Positions 59,193 through 64,000 of a DNA stretch of 64,000 nt are shown here, one piece after another; position 1 is the stretch's first letter; every line of letters begins with the position of its first letter. The stretch covers positions 6,140,001 through 6,204,000 of the forward strand of contig NC_088317.1 of assembly GCF_910592395.1 (NCBI RefSeq), written 5' to 3'. The notes below the pieces were generated by a model. It was not told the DNA's origin. It saw nothing but the letters and a program-made list of their open reading frames with translations, and made no database searches. Source of the DNA: Lineus longissimus. Taxonomy: Eukaryota; Nemertea; Pilidiophora; Heteronemertea; Lineidae. A program made the translations under genes and the position numbers.

Positions 59193-59254
59193 TGTTGACT
59201 GTGCTTTAAGATAGACTAGACATGGCGCCAGTCTCTCTTAAAGCACAGTCAACA
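59193..59254 (+). ncRNA. Pre-miRNA-like hairpin (copy 2)
   Basis: Same hairpin as 58581-58642. One base turns the G-U pair into G-C, and another position is now mismatched. Confidence 0.35.
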
Positions 59255-59690
59255 TGCATTTGGTCTCAGTATTTGGGTAAGTACAGAATCAAGGCAGCTC
59301 AGAGAGCAATGATTGAACGATGCTGTGGACAAGTCCAAGGATACTGCATCAGTTACGACCAACTTCTCATCAGAAAGCGTCACCAACAGCATATTCAATG
59401 TTCAGTTCCAACCTGTACCAGTCCAATGCACGCCTGTCATGGTCATCAGTGGTCAGCTTAGCGCGATATGGAACATTCTTCCAAAACTCAAGCGAGGGAA
59501 GTCTGCTCATTAGCATACCTCGCGCACTGCTCCTTCTTGTCAAACATCGTAGTGAAATCGTAATGGAAAACGTCTGGCTTTGCGCCAGACATTGAGACTA
59601 ATAAGTGAAGAACTAATAGGTAAAGAACTTCTATTTGCGCGAGACTGCTGTGATAAAATTATCATTGCAGAGACTCCGGTGACGTACACA

Positions 59691-61177
59691 TATATTTTTT
59701 ACAATCAAAAATGCCCTCAAAAGACGACATGGAATGATTATTTTATTGATATTTCCTACTATATACCTTCCAATTATCACTTTATACAATAGATCGGCGT
59801 TAGGTCGCATGCTTTTCTTTCCTGGTGACACTATAAAGCAAAATAGTTGCAACCCCGTAAATGCGCTATAAGTCCAATAATAAGTGACGGTGACCCGTTA
59901 TAAATGTTTCTCCAGCTTGGCTTTTTTGCCGCTACGCGGCGCTTTGGGCCCTTGCGTCAAGGACTCACAACGAAAAAAAATTAAAAAATGTACCTCATAC
60001 CTACTGGCTACTGATCGTGATAAGACCACGACATTGGGCCAATTCTAGCAGTCGATATTGGCCAAATAACGTTTTGCTAATCGGCCCGATATCGGGCTGA
60101 ATGGACCAAGAATAGGATAGCACTGGAGGTTATGAAAGCCGCTCTAGAATTCTGTTCAACATTATTTCATCTAGATGATTGTTACCAACCGATTGGAGGT
60201 ACCGTCCCTTCCTCCACCAAGTTCAGTGAGCCTAAGAGATATTAAGTGAAGGGTACCCCATCCAGGGTAGTTAAAAAAGCCCAAAGTCGTCCCACAAGTC
60301 GTCCTTTGTGAAGTGGCCGGTAGTGTTCCAAATAAGGCTCCATTTGTGGCTGGAGTCAAACGTGCACAATAAACAATCCTTTACAATACAGAAAAATCAA
60401 TTTACCAACGGACGCCAGGTGGGCAATACTAGTACTGCCAGAATCGCCCTTCGAGTGTTGCTTTGAAAACGATCAGTTCTCGAATAATAGTTTAGATTTA
60501 CACTTATATTTCGCGTGATCGATACAATAGCACCGGTTTACAATTCAGTTCTGTTGTGAAGGTCACTTTTCATGAAACGTGTGATCAGAAAATATTCAAA
60601 TGAGAAACCAGACTTTACATTTTAATATTGTTAGCTAAACATGTTTTTGTTCGTGAGCCCTCACATCCTAAGATCAGTTTTTTTACTCCTATACGTCATA
60701 TCGACAGGCGGAGTATATTGAAAACCACTGGTGCCTCGATGGCGCTCCCATTAGAGTTGTCCTCTAAAGAGAACAGTTCTAAAATTCCAAAATCCCAGGC
60801 CAGGGTATATATCATAACAGTAAGTCATGTAATATGTCATGTCAACATGATATAAGCATATGTGTGATTACATGTCACTATGGTTTAAGTGAGGTGATGT
60901 CATTTTCAGTGCTGTTTATGGTTATAAATGACCAGAGGTATGCCAACAAAATGTAAGGTAGAATGGGGTATTTGTAGCGCCGGTTTATTTGGAGCTGAAT
61001 CATTGGGATATCAATCAATATCATAGGCAGGGGCTAAAATATTCCATTCTACCCTGTATCAACTGAATTGCAATGGAAAAATGTAGTCTGCCTGCAGTTT
61101 TGCAAAATGGATATGCCAGTTCTGTTGGCCATTGGCTGTGAAGTAATTTTTCAGGAGTTATCCGACATGACAATTTT
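59691..61177. other. No recognisable gene
   Basis: Short open frames only; a minus-strand stretch 60171-60359 is open but matches no family known to me. Confidence 0.5.
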
Positions 61178-61572
61178 GATTGCTGCCCTTGTTAATGGGG
61201 ATGAATCAGTTGCGGATATGTATAGCGAATTATTCGGATGTTTCTATACACCAAGAATTGGGAGAGATGTTGTCCAATTTCTGGTCCAGAAGCCGAGCTT
61301 TTTTACATTTTTTTACGGTCGGTACGAAAGCCCAGTAGGTTCATTCGAACTCAAAATGCAATATCCAAAACACGACGTGGCAGGTTTGATGCTTGCTTCG
61401 TGAATGCATCGACTGTATGTCCAGTTAACGTCCAAAAAAACCTCGGCTTCTGGACCAGAAATTGGACAACATCTTTCCAAATTGGACAACATCATTCTTG
61501 GTGTATAGAATCATCCAAATAATCCGCTATACATATCCGCAACTGATTCATCCCACTGACAGGGCAGCAAAG
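61178..61572. repeat. Fold-back element
   Basis: Arms of about 120-130 bp with a perfect inner 32-bp match (61266-61297 against 61442-61473) and outer matches around CTATACACCAAGAAT and GATGAATCAGTTGCGGATATG. The open frame over this region is a by-product. Confidence 0.85.
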
Positions 61573-62839
61573 GCTGCCTCATTAGCCTGTATCTCTTCTA
61601 AGGTGATGACCTGTGAGGTCATACCTCACAGACATGGTGTTGGGTGAAGATTGGAACAGTTCCAGAATAGTTCAGACCTTTAGAATTGTTGAACAATACC
61701 GATAGATCAGGACAGTTCCAACAATACAAACGAGGGGAATGTTCTGTCACTGTTCCACAATAATACATATCATAGAGACATAATGGTTATTGAAAAAAAC
61801 AACAACATCTCATTTTGACCAGCGTGGAGTTGCCTATTAACCTAAAATTACTACATGACAGAACGACCATGGTCATAGTAAATTATAAACTGACACACCT
61901 TCATCAAAGGGGGATTATTTTACCTATTACAAAATTAAATCATGCCCATTTAACTGATCACCCTGCCTGTCAAATTAAATGATGTAACCTGGCCTGGCGC
62001 TTTCGGAATTTTAGAACGGTAGTTGATAAAGCTTGGAATCGGTGAAACCTTGGAACCAGTGATAAACCTTGGAATAGTCAGTACTAAACCGTGGAATCAC
62101 TGTGCAAGCACTGCGTGAAATCGGGTGCGGTCCTTCCACGATTTATACCCTTCCAACTACCAATCTCGTCACAGCTGACTTTATTGATAGCAATTTGCCA
62201 GTAGTTCCAGAAACCACCTTTTTGTGGAGGATGACGTCATCATGGAATGCATTTGAATGCATTTGAAATGCGTTGTTGTCGTTAAAATATAAACTTATAT
62301 TCACGAAGGGCCGCAATTGCAAATGTCTAATGATTTCTTTTCAATGAAAGCAAAAGAAAGGTTTTGTGATTGTTTTGTTTTCCATATACTCAAATAAAAC
62401 GTTTTTATTAGAAGAATCATTTTGTATATTATATAATGCTCTGATTAAGCTTGGTAGATAGGACAAACATGCACACGGGAATCACTAAAAAATGTGTCCG
62501 CTCAGAACTGGTGACATCACGAAAATATATCTACATCCCTCGATGTGTACATGAAGATGTACGAAATCGCTCACAGCGAAGGAATTTGTTCACATTTTTC
62601 ATCTCCAAACCCGGTGTGACGGGGATAGTAGTCCTAGGGCTGATAGTCCGTGTAACAAGAGTCCGCATTGCTAAATGTTTTGGTTAGGGTTTATAGCGGT
62701 ACAATAGTTCATGCTGCTTAATTGGTCAAATACAATGCTACCGGACTATGACTCCAGGGGGACTATATCCGCTGTCACACCGGCTAAAACCTTCGGTAAT
62801 ATGTAAAGAGCAAGCTCTAGTGAACTCACACAACTGTTT

Positions 62840-63060
62840 GACATGGGGGAGCCCCCCAAACCCACGTCCTTCTGACATATTTAGCCAGAACATTGGGGGA
62901 TGAGTCCCTAAGCCCCCTCCCCCGTTCTCTGAAAGTGACAGGTTTTAGTCAGTATATTGGGGGGAAGGCCCCCCAACCCCCCCCCCCCATTGGACTCTAA
63001 AAATAGAATTCCTTGGAGACGCTGAACAATAAGGCCCCATAAAGAAATAGTTCCCGCCCC
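62840..63060. repeat. G/C-tract-rich repeat fragment
   Basis: Interleaved runs of G and C (for example GGGGGGAAGGCCCCCC and 14 C) with repeated CTGA...AGCCAGAACATTGGGGGATG-type blocks. Probably an old dispersed repeat. Confidence 0.6.
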
Positions 63061-63120
63061 GGTAGCTGTCTCATAATTGCTGACAGAAGCAGCTCTTTGT
63101 GGTGAAATAATAATTGAATG

Positions 63121-63666
63121 CATGTCATGACATCCAGGAGCTTTTTCTCATTTCTAAAACAGTTGCATGGTTGGAATGAATTTCCAAATCAGTCCGTCAA
63201 ATCTCTATGCAATGAAAATTGAAATGTCACAACATACTGTCTCCACCGACGTTGTCCTGTATGTCTTAGCAGACGATTTTTAAATAAATGATGTGATTGA
63301 TATACTTGTAGATTGGAATGAATTATTTCTTCAATGATATGAAAGCTGAAAACCCTCTGACATGTCTGAGTACAAAAATGCAGAGCAAGACACATTATGC
63401 ATGTCATGACACCCAGGAGCTTTTTCTCATTTCTGAAACAGTTGCATGGTTGGAATGAATTTCCAAATCAGTCCGTCAAATCTCTATCCAAATGGAACTT
63501 TAAGACCACTCTATATTTGTGCAGTAGTGTTAAAACTGACTTCTTTGAAGCAAAGTACGTAAATCGAGAAGAAGAGGACGTTTTCTTTGTCTGCAATGAA
63601 ATGTCACAACTGTCTCGGCCGACGTTGTCCTGTGTGTCCTAGCAGACGATTTTTAAATACATGATG
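63121..63666. repeat. Pair of direct repeats
   Basis: 63121-63210 recurs at 63401-63490, and 63223-63294 recurs at 63599-63666, in the same order with different spacers, indicating a duplicated unit with an indel. Confidence 0.85.
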
Positions 63667-64000
63667 TCCCACACCCGAACTTCAGTGGCGCCGGTGTAAA
63701 TAAATCTACTTGTGTGAATGGTCAATGGCTCATGACGTCATGAAATAATTGCGTCACGAGGAAGGAAACAATGGGAATCACGTCCGACGTGGTAACTGTT
63801 GGTGCGTTGCTTCGTGAATGCAGGATCGGCCAACGCGCGGCCCGTATGGAATGCGACAAACTGTACCGGAACCAGAATTGTCATGGGTCTGCACAAATGT
63901 TTTCAGATTCGATGGACATGATGGATATATGAATTTTGTTTACACTTTATACATACGTAACCATTACACTCACTACGTTGTGTGAGTTAATATGTAAAGA

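Larger units (their letters stand above)
58510..59690. repeat. Tandem duplication, 612-bp unit x about 1.9
   Basis: 58510-59121 and 59122-59690 are near identical (start GA(C/T)CCAGAAGTATTAA). The open frames inside are duplicated with the unit and show no recognised domain. Each unit holds a 62-nt hairpin. Confidence 0.9.

Noticed and set aside
61068-61522. ORFs of 94-111 residues
   Set aside because: Mostly produced by the fold-back element at 61178-61572; no motif and no splice context.

Overview
This is eukaryotic DNA from a non-vertebrate animal, probably an aquatic deuterostome or lophotrochozoan. The evidence is GT-AG introns, secreted extracellular domains (F-type lectin, von Willebrand D, C8, TIL, EGF-like, fibronectin type II), many fold-back repeats and fragments of LINE and Penelope-like elements. 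The species cannot be fixed from sequence alone. The window holds three notable things: a complete Polinton/Maverick virus-like transposon, one large secreted multidomain gene on the minus strand, and a dense set of host repeats.

Layout. 1-4274: two nearly identical copies of a 2433-bp tandem unit with a possible PAN-like exon. 6242-6601: a small inverted-repeat element overlapping the start of a one-exon beta-propeller-like coding region (6583-7656). 8411-12091: a 3.7-kb element flanked by TTAA, with 575-bp terminal inverted repeats and nested palindromes. 13250-31962: an 18,713-bp Polinton flanked by the perfect 6-bp target duplication TAAAGG. 34940-55330 (minus): a secreted protein gene whose reconstructed exons sum to 3795 coding nt (1264 residues plus stop) with every junction in phase. 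55526-56055: a LINE reverse transcriptase fragment. 57440-64000: host repeats, including a 612-bp tandem duplication carrying a 62-nt hairpin.

The Polinton carries a double-jelly-roll major capsid protein, a minor capsid (penton-like) gene broken by a frameshift, a second minor-capsid-like gene, a packaging ATPase, a DDE integrase with chromodomain, a protein-primed family B DNA polymerase broken by one in-frame stop, an HNH-like nuclease with a prion-like N-terminus, and several membrane or low-complexity proteins typical of these elements. No adenain-type protease was found. Together the genes describe a self-replicating, integrating element with virion-forming potential that inserted recently (perfect TSD, near-identical TIRs) and has just begun to decay.

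The two strongest candidates for undescribed biology are these. (1) A family of about 30-bp units, each made of two 4-bp-stem mini-hairpins, is scattered in about 20 clusters through the Polinton only, on both strands. Many copies lie in-frame inside or at the ends of coding regions. (2) The secreted gene contains an array of 12 almost identical 45-nt microexons (340-bp period, with a 1702-bp higher-order period). Each encodes a two-cysteine 15-residue module with symmetric phase-1 introns. In addition, ten Polinton start codons are embedded in a TAAATG sequence resembling a poxvirus-type late promoter/start element.
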